A stretch of 33,282 nucleotides of DNA from an uncultured Pelagibacteraceae bacterium (GCA_902586125.1 CACIGI010000011.1:1-33282), one strand, 5' to 3'. Shown: positions 15,602-24,879, counted from the stretch's first letter. The notes: generated by a model not told the origin, from the letters alone. Numbers and translations: made by a program.

Positions 15602-15676
15602 TGGCGGTCCCTAGGGGAATCGAACCCCTCTTTCGAGGATGAAAACCACGTGTCCTAACCGATAGACGAAGGGACC
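15602..15676 (-). tRNA. tRNA-Glu (anticodon UUC)
   Basis: On the minus strand the acceptor arms GGTCCCT and AGGGACC pair, the T arm has GAGGG-GTTCGATTC-CCCTA-like pairing, and the anticodon loop TTTTCAT carries TTC. The CCA end is encoded at 15604-15602. One T-T mismatch lies in the anticodon stem (CGTGG/CCTCG). A GIY-YIG gene begins 5 nt downstream. Confidence 0.97.
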
Positions 15677-15686
15677 GAATTTCAGC

Positions 15687-15715
15687 TTTTTATTGCAAAA
15701 TATTGTATTTATCAA
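15687..15715 (-). promoter_or_regulatory. candidate promoter of tRNA-Glu
   Basis: Minus-strand TTGATA (15715-15710) and TAAAAA (15692-15687) are separated by exactly 17 nt, and the -10 lies 10 nt before the tRNA. It fits within the 45-nt gap after ihfA. Confidence 0.45.
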
Positions 15716-15721
15716 GTGTTA

Positions 15722-16027
15722 TTAGGCTGCATTATTTCCAGAATTATTTAATAAATCTTTAAATTCTTTTGATGGTTTAAATAAAACAACATCTCTTTTA
15801 GAAATTTCTTTTTCTTCTTTGGTTTTTGGATTTCTGCCAATTCTTAAATTCTTTGATCTAATCAAAAATGTTCCAAACTTTGATATCTTAACAGATTTTT
15901 TTTTGCATAAATTTGAAATTATGATAGAAAAAAACTCTTCAACTAAACTTTCTGTAATTTGTTTAGAAAATCCAATTTGCATATATATTATATTTACAAG
16001 ATCTTTTTTGGATAGATTAATTCTCAT
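15722..16027 (-). CDS. ihfA: integration host factor alpha subunit / HU-family DNA-bending protein
   Basis: The 101-residue protein has the HU/IHF fold: the helical start LSKKDLVNIIYMQIGFSKQI, the body SVKISKFGTFLIRSKNLRIGRNPKTKEEKEI with the DNA-minor-groove arm (GRNPKT) and VVLFKPSKEFKDLLN. The alpha-type assignment rests on sequence style and on its place beside plsX and rpmF. It bends DNA in recombination and transcription. In many alphaproteobacteria fabH sits between plsX and this gene; here only 3 nt separate them. Confidence 0.88.
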   Translation of the reverse strand: MRINLSKKDLVNIIYMQIGFSKQITESLVEEFFSIIISNLCKKKSVKISKFGTFLIRSKNLRIGRNPKTKEEKEISKRDVVLFKPSKEFKDLLNNSGNNAA

Positions 16028-16030
16028 TTA

Positions 16031-17032
16031 TTAGATATTATCTCTAATTTTATTAATTAAATCACCTTCAACAATCTTACCACAAACCTCCAAGGAATTT
16101 GAAAAACCAATAAAATCTGTTCCTCCATGACTTTTTACAACAGGCGAGTCCAAGCCAATAAAAATTGCACCATTATAACGTCTTGGATCCAATCGTCTTT
16201 TAAACCTATTTAAATTTACAAAATTTAAAATTGCTGACAATTTTCCTAAGATCGAGTCTTTAAAAACTTTTTTTAGTTCATCTGTAATAAAATTTGCTGT
16301 ACCCTCTGCTGTTTTTAGAGCAACATTACCTGTAAATCCATCTGAAACGATTACGTTGACATTTCCATCCATAATTTCATTGCCCTCTATATAACCTGCA
16401 AAATTAAAGTTATTAGTTTTTTTTTCATTAAGTAAATGAAAAGTTTCTTTTATAATTTCATTACCCTTTAATTCTTCAGAACCAATATTTAAAAGAGCTG
16501 TATTAGGTGTTTCATTTGGATAAAGAGATTTATATAAAGAAGCTCCCATAATTGAGAAATCTACTAAATTTTTTGAACTACATTCAATATTAGCACCTAG
16601 ATCTAATACAACACTCATCCCTTTTTTATTTGGCCACAATGCAGATAATGCCGGTTTGTCTATGTTTTCTATCATCTTGAGATTTAGTTTAGCAATAACA
16701 AGTAATGCACCAGTATTTCCCGCAGATATTACAATATCAGTCTCTTTTTTTTTAACACTTTCAATTGCAAGCCACATACTTGTATCTTTGCCTCTTTTTG
16801 CAGCTTCAAGAGGGCTATCTGAACTTTTAACAAAATTATTTGTATGTATTATTTCATAGAAATCTTTATTTAACTTATCCTTGATTAGTGTCTCAATTTG
16901 AAATTTATTACCAAAGATTTTAAAAAAATTTTTCTGATTTAGTTTATGATTATGGACAATACCATCAATAATTTTCTTGGGCGATCCCTCACCACCCATT
17001 GCATCAACTGCAATTTTAGTTATATCAGACAT
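16031..17032 (-). CDS. plsX: phosphate acyltransferase PlsX
   Basis: PlsX makes acyl-phosphate from acyl-ACP for the PlsY route of phospholipid synthesis. The 333-residue protein has IAVDAMGGEGSP near the N-terminus, SAGNTGALLVIAKLNL, LDLGANIECSS, NIGSEELKGNE, VIVSDGFTGNVALKTAEG and SPVVKSHGGTDFIGFSNSL, all standard. rpmF lies 11 nt upstream and ihfA 3 nt downstream, so the three form one operon. The C-terminus is complete, with no trace of a following fabH. Confidence 0.96.
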   Translation of the reverse strand: MSDITKIAVDAMGGEGSPKKIIDGIVHNHKLNQKNFFKIFGNKFQIETLIKDKLNKDFYEIIHTNNFVKSSDSPLEAAKRGKDTSMWLAIESVKKKETDIVISAGNTGALLVIAKLNLKMIENIDKPALSALWPNKKGMSVVLDLGANIECSSKNLVDFSIMGASLYKSLYPNETPNTALLNIGSEELKGNEIIKETFHLLNEKKTNNFNFAGYIEGNEIMDGNVNVIVSDGFTGNVALKTAEGTANFITDELKKVFKDSILGKLSAILNFVNLNRFKRRLDPRRYNGAIFIGLDSPVVKSHGGTDFIGFSNSLEVCGKIVEGDLINKIRDNI

Positions 17033-17043
17033 TTAAATACTAA

Positions 17044-17226
17044 TTATTCTTCAGGATCTAAAACTTGACGACCTTTGTACATACCAGTTTTTAAATCTAA
17101 ATGATGAGATAATCTATATTCACCAGATTTTTTGTCCTCAATAACATTCTTTGATGAGATTTTCATATTTTGCGATCTTCTCATACCAGTTCTTGATGGT
17201 GTTTGTTTTCGTTTAGGTACTGCCAT
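17044..17226 (-). CDS. rpmF: 50S ribosomal protein L32
   Basis: L32 is a small large-subunit protein. The 60 residues start [19 protein letters not shown] and continue with [23 protein letters not shown], the typical alphaproteobacterial form without zinc cysteines. It heads the plsX-ihfA cluster and lies 2 nt after the stop of the bc1 chaperone gene, with which it may be co-transcribed. Confidence 0.97.
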   Translation of the reverse strand: MAVPKRKQTPSRTGMRRSQNMKISSKNVIEDKKSGEYRLSHHLDLKTGMYKGRQVLDPEE

Positions 17227-17228
17227 AA

Positions 17229-17696
17229 TTATGGACTAATTACACTTTTTAAAAAAAAATTCAAAGTTTTTTTCTTTAAATTCATTGAAAAATCATCAAA
17301 ATGATCAACTAAAATATCAATTTCTCCAAAATCTTCTAAAAAAGAGGATAGTTTTTTTGATTTTTCGTTTTTATCTAATTTATCCCAAAAATGAATTTCT
17401 GAAACAATAGCATGAAATAAATTCAAATAATTTTTCATTTTTTTATTAATTGATTGGTCTCCATATCCTATTTCTCGAATGCTTAACTCTAATTGTCTAA
17501 AATTAAAATCATATATTTTTTGTAAAATATCCTTGTTTTCCCTACTTTTATAAGTTTTTAAAAAGAAAGCAAAATGAATTAGAAAAAATGTCAACCTATC
17601 AGAAAAATTATCTTTTCGATCAAGAGATTTGTATAAATTTTTATTTCTAGAGTAATTGATTAAATTGTTATAAATATTAATATAGTTCTCTGACAT
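17229..17696 (-). CDS. ubiquinol-cytochrome c (bc1) complex chaperone, CBP3 family
   Basis: Members of this family (CBP3/UQCC1 in mitochondria) help assemble cytochrome b into the bc1 complex. The protein of about 155 residues has the family blocks [68 protein letters not shown]. The start is placed at the ATG at 17696 because family members begin a few residues before YNNL. The frame stays open to 17813, but that part is antisense to the bamE signal peptide and has no family similarity. A perfect -10 TATAAT lies at 17711-17706, nine bases from the ATG, so the leader would be about 3 nt. The start codon overlaps the divergent bamE start. Confidence 0.8.
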   Translation of the reverse strand: MSENYINIYNNLINYSRNKNLYKSLDRKDNFSDRLTFFLIHFAFFLKTYKSRENKDILQKIYDFNFRQLELSIREIGYGDQSINKKMKNYLNLFHAIVSEIHFWDKLDKNEKSKKLSSFLEDFGEIDILVDHFDDFSMNLKKKTLNFFLKSVISP

Positions 17697-18180
17697 GTTT
17701 AAAATATTATATATATTTTTTTTTGCATTAGTAGTATCAAATTGTTCTTTTGAAAAAGTTGTAAAACACCATGGCGTTCCTTTTCTTGATAAAAAACAGA
17801 AACAATTAGTCATAGATCAGTCAACAAGTAATGATATAAGAAAAATACTTGGAACTCCTTCAACCCGTAGTAAATTTGATAACGATATATGGATATATAT
17901 TGAAAGAAAACAAACTCAATCTAGATTAAGAAATTTAGGCAGAATGAAAATTTTTAAAAACGATGTACTAGTTCTTGAGATAGATAGTTATGGAATTTTA
18001 AAGAAAAAAGAGTTTTATAACATGGAAGATATGAAAAAAATAAAAGTTGCACAAGAGACAACAGCAGCAACCTTTACAAGAAATTCTTTTATTTATGATT
18101 TCATGTCTAGTATGAGACAAAAAATCAATGACCCTCTTGGTGTAAGGGCAAAAAAAAGAAAAGAAATCAGCCAGCGATAA
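17695..18180 (+). CDS. bamE: outer-membrane assembly lipoprotein BamE (SmpA/OmlA)
   Basis: BamE is a lipoprotein of the beta-barrel assembly machine. The 161-residue protein has a signal peptide [14 protein letters not shown] with lipobox VSNC (Cys17), then the SmpA/OmlA fold: [30 protein letters not shown] and [17 protein letters not shown]. The roughly 60-residue C-terminal extension after the domain is typical of alphaproteobacteria. Its ATG overlaps the divergent chaperone ATG within CATG, and its 3' end overlaps hppA by 14 nt. A possible extended -10 (TGTTATAAA) lies at 17666-17674 within the chaperone coding region. Confidence 0.9.
   Translation: MFKILYIFFFALVVSNCSFEKVVKHHGVPFLDKKQKQLVIDQSTSNDIRKILGTPSTRSKFDNDIWIYIERKQTQSRLRNLGRMKIFKNDVLVLEIDSYGILKKKEFYNMEDMKKIKVAQETTAATFTRNSFIYDFMSSMRQKINDPLGVRAKKRKEISQR
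17706..17711 (-). promoter_or_regulatory. -10 box of the bc1 chaperone gene, inside bamE
   Basis: The minus strand reads TATAAT with 9 nt to the ATG at 17696. It lies within the bamE signal-peptide codons. TTGATA occurs 23 nt upstream, too far for a normal -35. Confidence 0.4.
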
Positions 18181-20272
18181 CTGCTAATAAAAGCAAAGCA
18201 ACAATATTCGTTATTTTAATCATTGGATTTACTGCTGGTCCAGCAGTGTCTTTATATGGATCTCCAACTGTATCCCCTGTAACTGCAGCCTTATGAGCTT
18301 CAGATCCTTTTCCTCCATGATTTCCATCTTCGATGTATTTTTTAGCATTGTCCCAGGCACCTCCACCTGCTGTCATTGAAACTGCAACAAATAGACCTGT
18401 AATGATAACACCTAATAACATTGCACCAACAGATGCTAGGGCAGCCACTTGTCCTCCAATAGCAAATATTATCAAATATAAAATAATTGGTGACAAGACT
18501 GGTAACAATGAAGGTATAATCATTTCTTTTATTGCTGCTACAGTTAGCAGATCAACTAATTTAGCATAATCAGGTTTTTGTTTTCTTTTCATTATCCCTG
18601 GGTATTTTTTAAATTGCCTTCTTACTTCAATAACAACGGCACCCCCTGCTCTGCCAACTGCCTGCATACCCATAGATCCGAATAAATAAGGTAACATTCC
18701 ACCTATCAACAAACCAACAACAACATAAGGATTTGATAAGTCAAAAGTAACAACTATTCCCTCTAATTTTGAGCCAACTTCTTTTGAAAAATGTTTTATA
18801 TCCTCTGTGTAGGCTGCAAAAAGAACTAGTGCACCTAATCCAGCAGATCCAATAGCATATCCCTTTGTTACTGCTTTTGTAGTATTGCCTACAGCATCTA
18901 ATGCATCAGTGGTTTTTCTAACATTATTTGGTAACTTTGACATTTCAGCTATACCACCAGCATTATCTGTGACTGGTCCATAAGCATCTAGTGCCACAAC
19001 CATTCCTGCTAATGCTAACATAGTTGTTACAGCAATTGCAATTCCATATAATCCAGCAATATGGTTTGTAAGTAAAATACCAGCAACAATAATTAAAGCT
19101 GGTATTGCTGTAGCCTCTAATGAAATTGCCAAACCTTGGATTACGTTAGTTCCATGACCTGTTGTAGATGAACTTGCAACACTTTTTACAGGTCTGTAAT
19201 TAGTACCTGTGTAATATTCTGTTACCCAAATTAATAATCCTGTAATAATTAATCCAATAACACCACAATAATATAAACTCATTCCAGAAAATGTTATATT
19301 ATTCAAATTATAAGAATTTTCTAAACCTAGAACATAATCTGTTACTGGATATAAAATAACCAAAGATGATAAAGCTGAGACAACAAAACCTTTGTATAAA
19401 GCCCCCATTACATTTTTACTTCTTCCAAGTTTCACAAAAAAGGTTCCAATTATTGATGTTAAGATACATGCCCCACCAATTGTTAATGGATAAATCATCA
19501 TCGATAAATCACCAGGAAAAAATATTGAGGATAAAACCATTGTTGCAACAATAGTTACGGCATAAGTTTCAAATAAATCAGCAGCCATTCCTGCACAATC
19601 TCCAACATTATCTCCTACATTGTCAGCTATAACGGCAGGATTTCTTGGGTCATCCTCTGGAATTCCAGCTTCGACTTTTCCAACTAAATCAGCACCAACA
19701 TCAGCACCTTTAGTAAAAATACCACCACCAAGTCTTGCAAAAATAGAAATTAAAGATGCACCAAAACCTAAAGCAACTAATGCGTTAACAATTTCTCTTT
19801 CATCGACATTAAATTTTATTAATAAATAATAATATACAGCAATTGATAATAAAGCTAAACCAGCAACCAACATCCCAGTAACAGCTCCAGATTTAAAAGC
19901 TACAGATAATCCACTAGCCAATCCTTTTCGGGATGCTTCAGCGGTTCTAACATTTGCTTGAACCGAAACTAGCATTCCAACATATCCAGCTATACCTGAT
20001 AAAGTTGCACCAATAAGATAGCCTAAACCAACAAGCATATTAAAAGCAAAACTTACAATAATTAAAACAACAACACCAACAATAGCAATAGTTTTGTATT
20101 GTCTAGCAAGATAAGCTTTCGCACCAATTTGTATAGCAGATGCAATATCTTGCATCTTGGAATTTCCAGCACTTGAATTATAAATATTTTTTCCAGTTAA
20201 ATAACCATAAACTATAGATAATAAACCAGCACCAATAGTATATAAAAGAATAGTCTCGATGGTTGAAGTCAT
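18167..20272 (-). CDS. hppA: membrane H+-translocating pyrophosphatase, K+-independent type
   Basis: HppA couples pyrophosphate hydrolysis to proton pumping across the inner membrane, conserving energy from biosynthetic pyrophosphate. The 701-residue protein has about 16 membrane helices and the substrate-binding motif [11 protein letters not shown] (191-201), then [19 protein letters not shown] (207-225) and the C-terminal [10 protein letters not shown] and [31 protein letters not shown] at 462-471 carries lysine (Lys466) where potassium-dependent enzymes have alanine, which marks the K+-independent class. The gene is convergent with bamE, with a 14-nt overlap. The 82-nt leader region contains a 10-bp inverted repeat. 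Confidence 0.97.
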   Translation of the reverse strand: MTSTIETILLYTIGAGLLSIVYGYLTGKNIYNSSAGNSKMQDIASAIQIGAKAYLARQYKTIAIVGVVVLIIVSFAFNMLVGLGYLIGATLSGIAGYVGMLVSVQANVRTAEASRKGLASGLSVAFKSGAVTGMLVAGLALLSIAVYYYLLIKFNVDEREIVNALVALGFGASLISIFARLGGGIFTKGADVGADLVGKVEAGIPEDDPRNPAVIADNVGDNVGDCAGMAADLFETYAVTIVATMVLSSIFFPGDLSMMIYPLTIGGACILTSIIGTFFVKLGRSKNVMGALYKGFVVSALSSLVILYPVTDYVLGLENSYNLNNITFSGMSLYYCGVIGLIITGLLIWVTEYYTGTNYRPVKSVASSSTTGHGTNVIQGLAISLEATAIPALIIVAGILLTNHIAGLYGIAIAVTTMLALAGMVVALDAYGPVTDNAGGIAEMSKLPNNVRKTTDALDAVGNTTKAVTKGYAIGSAGLGALVLFAAYTEDIKHFSKEVGSKLEGIVVTFDLSNPYVVVGLLIGGMLPYLFGSMGMQAVGRAGGAVVIEVRRQFKKYPGIMKRKQKPDYAKLVDLLTVAAIKEMIIPSLLPVLSPIILYLIIFAIGGQVAALASVGAMLLGVIITGLFVAVSMTAGGGAWDNAKKYIEDGNHGGKGSEAHKAAVTGDTVGDPYKDTAGPAVNPMIKITNIVALLLLAVIAG

Positions 20273-20297
20273 ATAAGCTTTAATTATGTTGTTGGTT

Positions 20298-20352
20298 GTT
20301 ATTTATTAAAAATCGGACAATACAAAAAAAGCTATAAAACGCAATAAATAAC
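20298..20352 (-). repeat. 10-bp inverted repeat in the hppA leader region
   Basis: GTTATTTATT (20298-20307) and AATAAATAAC (20343-20352) are perfect inverted arms with a 35-nt spacer, filling most of the gap between thiL and hppA. It could be a paired operator, a long hairpin ending thiL transcription, or chance in AT-rich DNA. Confidence 0.45.
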
Positions 20353-20354
20353 TT

Positions 20355-21314
20355 TTAAAAATTATGAAAATGACCTTTGTTTTTAATGGCAATTTTATTC
20401 CCTTTTTCATCAATAATTTGTGATTTTTGTGCACCTGAAGAGATATATCCAATTTTTGAAATCTTAATACCTAAAGATTTAAAGGTTCTTTTGATGATTC
20501 TGGACTTTTTTTTTGTGGCAGTAAATAATATCTGATAATCATCACCTTTAGACACGAGGTTAATCTTATTTAATTTTTTTGAAAATATTATTTTTTTTAG
20601 ATTTTTAGAGATTGGAATATTTGTAATATTAACTTTGTAAGATAATTTTTGTTTATTAATTAATTTATCTAAATCAGCAAAAAGACCATCGGAAATATCT
20701 ATAGAAGTATTAGCAAAATTAAATAACTTTTTGGTTAAATTAATATGTAATTCTGGAAGGTAGTATTTCTTAAGAAAATATTTATTTAGATTTTTTTTTA
20801 ATGAAAGTTTTTTTTTTAATATTTTTAAGCCTATGTAACTATCACCTAAGTTGCCTGTTACATATATGTCATCATTAAATTTTGCTTTATTCCTAAATAT
20901 TATATTTGAGGAAAATCCAACAGAAATTATTGTAAAACTCAATTTGTTTGAAAAGACAGTATCTCCACCTGAAATACGAATTCCAAACTTTTTTTGTTCT
21001 TGTTTCAGTGATTGATTAATTTTTTTTAGTTTTGATTTTATAAATGTTTTTTCATTTCCAGAGCCTGAAATAAAATAGTATTTCGGTTTAACACCTTTAC
21101 AGATCAAATCAGAAATGGAGGATCTTAAAATTTTCTTAATAACTAAATCAGGATCTTTAAAATTAAAAAAGTGAGATTTGTGAATATAAGTGTCCACGGA
21201 TATAACTAATTTTTTTGATCTATCAAAAAAAACATCATCATTTAAGTTAAGTGAACTTTTATTATCTAAAGAAAGTTTTGAAAAATATTTTCTAATTATA
21301 TCAAATTCATGCAT
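20355..21314 (-). CDS. thiL: thiamine-monophosphate kinase
   Basis: ThiL phosphorylates thiamine monophosphate to the active cofactor. The 319-residue protein has the PurM-like ATP-binding fold: an N-terminal EFDIIRKYFSKL, the metal aspartates in LNDDVFF and SVDTYIHKSHFF, SISDLICKGVKP, RISGGDTV and DISDGLFADLDKL. It is the last gene of the riboflavin cluster and overlaps nusB by 8 nt, the common alphaproteobacterial order ribH-nusB-thiL. The sequence is unusually lysine-rich but all motif positions are kept. Confidence 0.93.
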   Translation of the reverse strand: MHEFDIIRKYFSKLSLDNKSSLNLNDDVFFDRSKKLVISVDTYIHKSHFFNFKDPDLVIKKILRSSISDLICKGVKPKYYFISGSGNEKTFIKSKLKKINQSLKQEQKKFGIRISGGDTVFSNKLSFTIISVGFSSNIIFRNKAKFNDDIYVTGNLGDSYIGLKILKKKLSLKKNLNKYFLKKYYLPELHINLTKKLFNFANTSIDISDGLFADLDKLINKQKLSYKVNITNIPISKNLKKIIFSKKLNKINLVSKGDDYQILFTATKKKSRIIKRTFKSLGIKISKIGYISSGAQKSQIIDEKGNKIAIKNKGHFHNF

Positions 21315-21711
21315 TTGACGATCTTAACTTTTTAGCAGTATTATCTAATAATGCATTTAAATATTTTGTTTGAGACTCATTTAAAAAAAGATTGGATGCA
21401 TCCAGATATTCTTTAATAATTATCCTTATCGATACATTAGGTTTGTACAAAATTTCATACGTTGCAGATTTTAAGATAACTTGAAATATTTTATCTAATT
21501 TGAATAAATTGAAATTATCACCTAAATTTTTATCTAATTCATCTACGATTATTTCGTTTCGTTCAATTGTACCTAAAACAATATCCTTAATGAATTTTTT
21601 AAATCTATGCTTCGGAAATTCAATTTTGTCATCATTGTTAAACAAAACACCATATAATTTTTGAATTATAATAACTCTTGGGTTATTTTTTGGGCTATAC
21701 TTTGGTCTCAT
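21307..21711 (-). CDS. nusB: transcription antitermination factor NusB
   Basis: NusB binds boxA RNA with S10 in rRNA antitermination. The 134-residue all-alpha protein is divergent but has the family blocks RVIIIQKLYGVL, FIKDIVLGTIERNEIIVDELDKNL, ILKSATYEIL and SIRIIIKEYLDASNLF, KYLNALLDNTAKKLR. Its place between ribH and thiL, overlapping each by 4-8 nt, supports the call. Confidence 0.9.
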   Translation of the reverse strand: MRPKYSPKNNPRVIIIQKLYGVLFNNDDKIEFPKHRFKKFIKDIVLGTIERNEIIVDELDKNLGDNFNLFKLDKIFQVILKSATYEILYKPNVSIRIIIKEYLDASNLFLNESQTKYLNALLDNTAKKLRSSNA

Positions 21712-22097
21712 TTTTGAGATAATACTGAGATAACAGCTTTTGCTGCCTCAGCACCTTTTTTTTTTCTGGCCTTAGCTTGTCTCATATTTAAGCAAGTAAG
21801 AATTCCATTTCCTATAGGTTTTTTTGAATTAATAGCCAAATACATAATAGCATTGGTTGAGGATTGGGATATGAAATCAAAATGTGGAGTCTGACCTTTA
21901 ATAACACATCCAAGGGCAATAAAAGCATCAAAATTTTTTAAATGTTTTGAGATGGTTACAGGTATCTCAAATACTCCAGGAACTTTAATTATTTTTATAT
22001 TAAAATCTCTTGGAAGATTTTTTTTTGCACTATTTAACAAACCTAAAGAAATATCTTTATAATAATTTGCTGTAACTATTAAAATTTTTTTCATCAA
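21708..22097 (-). CDS. ribH: 6,7-dimethyl-8-ribityllumazine synthase
   Basis: RibH joins dihydroxybutanone phosphate with the pyrimidine made by RibD to give the lumazine precursor of riboflavin. The 129-residue protein is at the short end for the family. It shows ITVANYYKDIS-like N-terminus (IVTANYYKDISLGLL), KVPGVFEIPVTISK, ALGCVIKGQTPHFDFIS (catalytic histidine) and PIGNGILTCLNMRQAKAR, EAAKAVISVL. It overlaps ribBA and nusB by 4 nt each. Confidence 0.95.
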   Translation of the reverse strand: MMKKILIVTANYYKDISLGLLNSAKKNLPRDFNIKIIKVPGVFEIPVTISKHLKNFDAFIALGCVIKGQTPHFDFISQSSTNAIMYLAINSKKPIGNGILTCLNMRQAKARKKKGAEAAKAVISVLSQK

Positions 22098-23194
22098 ATT
22101 AATTCTTGTTTGGTTATCTTAATGTTATAACCCTCTAATCCAATAACTTTTTTTGGTGTTCTAGTAATTAATATCATTTTTTTAATTTTTAAATCTTTAA
22201 TAATTTGAGCACCTATACCATAATTTCTTATAAGATTATCTTTACCTTTCTTTTTAAGACTTTTATTTCTAAAACTTTTAAGCGTTTGAGTGACCGAATT
22301 TAAGTTAGTATCTTTAATAAAGATTAGCACACAATTATTGTGTTTTTTAAAATAGTTTATTGTTTTATCAAATGAATTGGGAAGTTTTTGACTTATAAGA
22401 TAATTATAAACTACATTTGATGAAATAACTCTAACACGTGGTACGATAGATCTTTTTAGAGATCCTTTTATGAGAGCAAAGTGTTCTGATCCATCTAAAA
22501 GATTCTCATATATTTTGATCTTGTATTTTTGATTTTTTACTTTGATATCAGAGGATTTTTTTAATTTTACTAATTTTTCTTTTTTTAATCGATAAGAAAT
22601 TAAATCTTCAATTTTACCAATTTTAAGTTTATGTTTTTGCGCAAAATTTAAAAGTGCTTGACCCTTAGCCATTGTTCCATCTTCGTTCATTATTTCACAA
22701 ATGACTGCTGAATTATTCTTTTTTGCTAACTTTGAAATATCCACAGAGGCTTCTGTATGACCTGCTCTTACAAGAACACCACCATCCTTTGCAATGATTG
22801 GAAATACATGGCCAGGTGATACTATATCTTTTTTATTAACATTTTTCTTTGAAGCTATTTTGATAGTTTTTGCTCTATCTTTTGCTGATATCCCAGTTGT
22901 AATACCTTTTTTCGCTTCTATTGAAATTGTAAATGCTGTTTGATTTCTTGATTGGTTAACAGGCGACATTAAAGATAAATTTAATCTTTTAGCTTGAAGA
23001 CTATCTAAAGCCAAACAAATAAGGCCTCTTCCATATTTGGCCATAAAGTTAATATTCTTTGCATTTGTGTCTGAGGTTGACATAACTAAATCACCTTCAT
23101 TTTCTCTTTTTTCATCATCAACTAAAATGTACATACCTCCTTTTTTTGCGATATTTATTATAGTTTCTATTGAGGAAAAATTATTTTTTTTCAT
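22094..23194 (-). CDS. ribB: DHBP synthase with degenerate GTP cyclohydrolase II domain (RibBA-like)
   Basis: The N-terminal 200 residues are a complete 3,4-dihydroxy-2-butanone-4-phosphate synthase: DDEKRENEGDL at 26-36, SPVNQSRNQTAFTISIEA, GISAKDRAKTI, PGHVFPIIAKDGGVLVRAGHTEASVDI and CEIMNEDGTMA. The C-terminal part (about 205-366) follows the GTP cyclohydrolase II fold (SEHFALIKG, RNYGIGAQI, GLEGYNIKI), but the zinc cysteines of the CLTGD...RCDCG region are gone (residues 258-275 have no cysteine) and the RQEGRG motif reads IKDTNLNS at 293-300. The cyclohydrolase activity is therefore expected to be lost, while the DHBP synthase is active. It overlaps ribE by 14 nt and ribH by 4 nt. Confidence 0.93.
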   Translation of the reverse strand: MKKNNFSSIETIINIAKKGGMYILVDDEKRENEGDLVMSTSDTNAKNINFMAKYGRGLICLALDSLQAKRLNLSLMSPVNQSRNQTAFTISIEAKKGITTGISAKDRAKTIKIASKKNVNKKDIVSPGHVFPIIAKDGGVLVRAGHTEASVDISKLAKKNNSAVICEIMNEDGTMAKGQALLNFAQKHKLKIGKIEDLISYRLKKEKLVKLKKSSDIKVKNQKYKIKIYENLLDGSEHFALIKGSLKRSIVPRVRVISSNVVYNYLISQKLPNSFDKTINYFKKHNNCVLIFIKDTNLNSVTQTLKSFRNKSLKKKGKDNLIRNYGIGAQIIKDLKIKKMILITRTPKKVIGLEGYNIKITKQELI

Positions 23195-23774
23195 AAAAAT
23201 AGTTTCTAACGTATTTTGAAAGAATATCTATTTCTACGTTAACTAAATTACCTTTTTTAAGAGATGATAGATTTGTTAATTTATAAGTATGAGGAATTAT
23301 CCAAATTTGAAAACCTTTTTTCGTCACTTTAGAAATCGTTAATGATATACCATTTATACTAATTGATGCTTTTTCAATGATATTTTTTCTCTCCTTTTTA
23401 TTAATTTCAAAATCAAATAAATATGATTTATCAATTTTGTTTATTGATAGTATTTTTCCTACAGTGTCAACATGTCCTTGGCAAATATGACCTGAAATTT
23501 TTTGACCATATTTAAGAGGAAGCTCTATATTAATTTTATCATTTAATTTTATGTATCTAAATTTCGATCTTTTTATAGTTTCATTCGATAAATAGAATTC
23601 CATAATCTTATGCTTTATTGAAATGAGAGTAAGACATACACCATCGCAAGCTACCGAAACACCTATATCTTTTAAACCTAATTTTAGATTAGATTTTACA
23701 AAGATATTAATTCCTTTTGGTCTTTTGATTATTTTTGTTATTAAACCTTTGTTGAAAATAATTCCATTAAACAT
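23181..23774 (-). CDS. ribE: riboflavin synthase alpha chain
   Basis: This enzyme dismutates two lumazine molecules to riboflavin and the pyrimidine. The 197-residue protein contains the two tandem lumazine-binding barrels: MFNGIIFNKGLI at the start, VACDGVCLTL in the first, GQKISGHICQGHVDTVGKI at the domain border, and ISINGISLTISKV with WIIPHTYKLTNLSSLKKG in the second. It lies 1 nt after ribD and overlaps ribBA. Confidence 0.95.
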   Translation of the reverse strand: MFNGIIFNKGLITKIIKRPKGINIFVKSNLKLGLKDIGVSVACDGVCLTLISIKHKIMEFYLSNETIKRSKFRYIKLNDKINIELPLKYGQKISGHICQGHVDTVGKILSINKIDKSYLFDFEINKKERKNIIEKASISINGISLTISKVTKKGFQIWIIPHTYKLTNLSSLKKGNLVNVEIDILSKYVRNYFYEKK

Positions 23775-23775
23775 T

Positions 23776-24879
23776 TTAATTTTTGTAAATAGTTAATTTA
23801 TCTCTAGCTAATTCAGATTTTATCTTATGTTTATTATATTTAATATTTAAAATCCTGAAAGAAGTGAAATTAACATGTTTTTTGTTTTTAGATAAATTTT
23901 TAGAACTTCTAAACATATAAAATTCATTAAATAATTTACGCTGAAGAAAACTTTTCGTTAATATATTTCCACCTTCCACCAATAGATTTCTTATTCCTAT
24001 TTTATATAAATCTTTAAGTGTCTTTTTTAAATCTAAATTTTTGTATTTATTTGTAGATTGTTTTATCAAAATAGTACCTCTTTTTTTTAAAAGCTTTATT
24101 TTTGATCGATTGTTAGAATTGTGGAAAATTATAGTATTTTCATTTTTTATAGATTTAGCAATATAACTTTTCAAATTTATTTCTAAATTTCTGTCTAAAA
24201 TAATTCTTTTTGGCGAGAATTGATCAAAACCCTCCAACCTACAATTTAGTTTTGGATTATCGATATTTAGTGTTTTGCTAGAAATCATTATACCATCACT
24301 TTTTAATCTTAAATAATGAGTTAATTTCTCAGATGTTTTATCAGTGATTCTCTTTGATATTTCGCTGTAAATAATCTTATTCTTTGATATTGCAATTTTT
24401 CCAATTACATATGGCAGATTCTTTTTTCTATTAAAAAAATAAGATCTGTATAAATTTTCTGCATCTCTTTTTAAAAGCCCTTTTTTAACTCTAATGTTGT
24501 TTTCTTTTAATATTGAATAACTCTTGCCCTTTACTTTTAAATCAATGTCATCCATTGAATAATAAACTTCTCTAATCTTATTCTTTATAATATTTTTGGT
24601 GCAGGGTGGAGTTTTTCCATAATGATTACAAGGTTCTAAAGTAACATACATTTTTGAGTCTTTTAAATTTTCTAAACAATTCAAAATAGCGCTATGTTCA
24701 GCATGAGGTCTACCATTATAGCCTGTTTGTCCTATAGATATTATTCTATTATTCTTTACTATTACACATCCAACCGAAGGATTGTTTCCAGTTAAACCTC
24801 TTCGCGCATTAGCTAAGTTTAAAGCTAATTTCATGAAATTTTTATCTTGAGCTGAGAATTTATCTTTTTTTGTAGACAT
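23776..24879 (-). CDS. ribD: bifunctional pyrimidine deaminase/reductase RibD
   Basis: RibD performs the second and third steps after GTP opening in riboflavin synthesis. The 367-residue protein has the N-terminal deaminase with zinc ligands HAE (His59, catalytic Glu61) and [11 protein letters not shown] (Cys84, Cys93), and a C-terminal reductase with [43 protein letters not shown] and [14 protein letters not shown]. It overlaps nrdR by 20 nt, an order (nrdR-ribD) widely conserved in bacteria. Confidence 0.96.
   Translation of the reverse strand: MSTKKDKFSAQDKNFMKLALNLANARRGLTGNNPSVGCVIVKNNRIISIGQTGYNGRPHAEHSAILNCLENLKDSKMYVTLEPCNHYGKTPPCTKNIIKNKIREVYYSMDDIDLKVKGKSYSILKENNIRVKKGLLKRDAENLYRSYFFNRKKNLPYVIGKIAISKNKIIYSEISKRITDKTSEKLTHYLRLKSDGIMISSKTLNIDNPKLNCRLEGFDQFSPKRIILDRNLEINLKSYIAKSIKNENTIIFHNSNNRSKIKLLKKRGTILIKQSTNKYKNLDLKKTLKDLYKIGIRNLLVEGGNILTKSFLQRKLFNEFYMFRSSKNLSKNKKHVNFTSFRILNIKYNKHKIKSELARDKLTIYKN

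Noticed and set aside
16028..16030. A decayed fabH between plsX and ihfA
   Set aside because: Only 3 nt separate the two genes and both ends look complete, so no remnant can be hidden there.
17697..17813. 39-residue N-terminal extension of the bc1 chaperone frame
   Set aside because: It is antisense to the bamE signal peptide, has a cysteine-rich, non-family sequence, and the family start fits the ATG at 17696.
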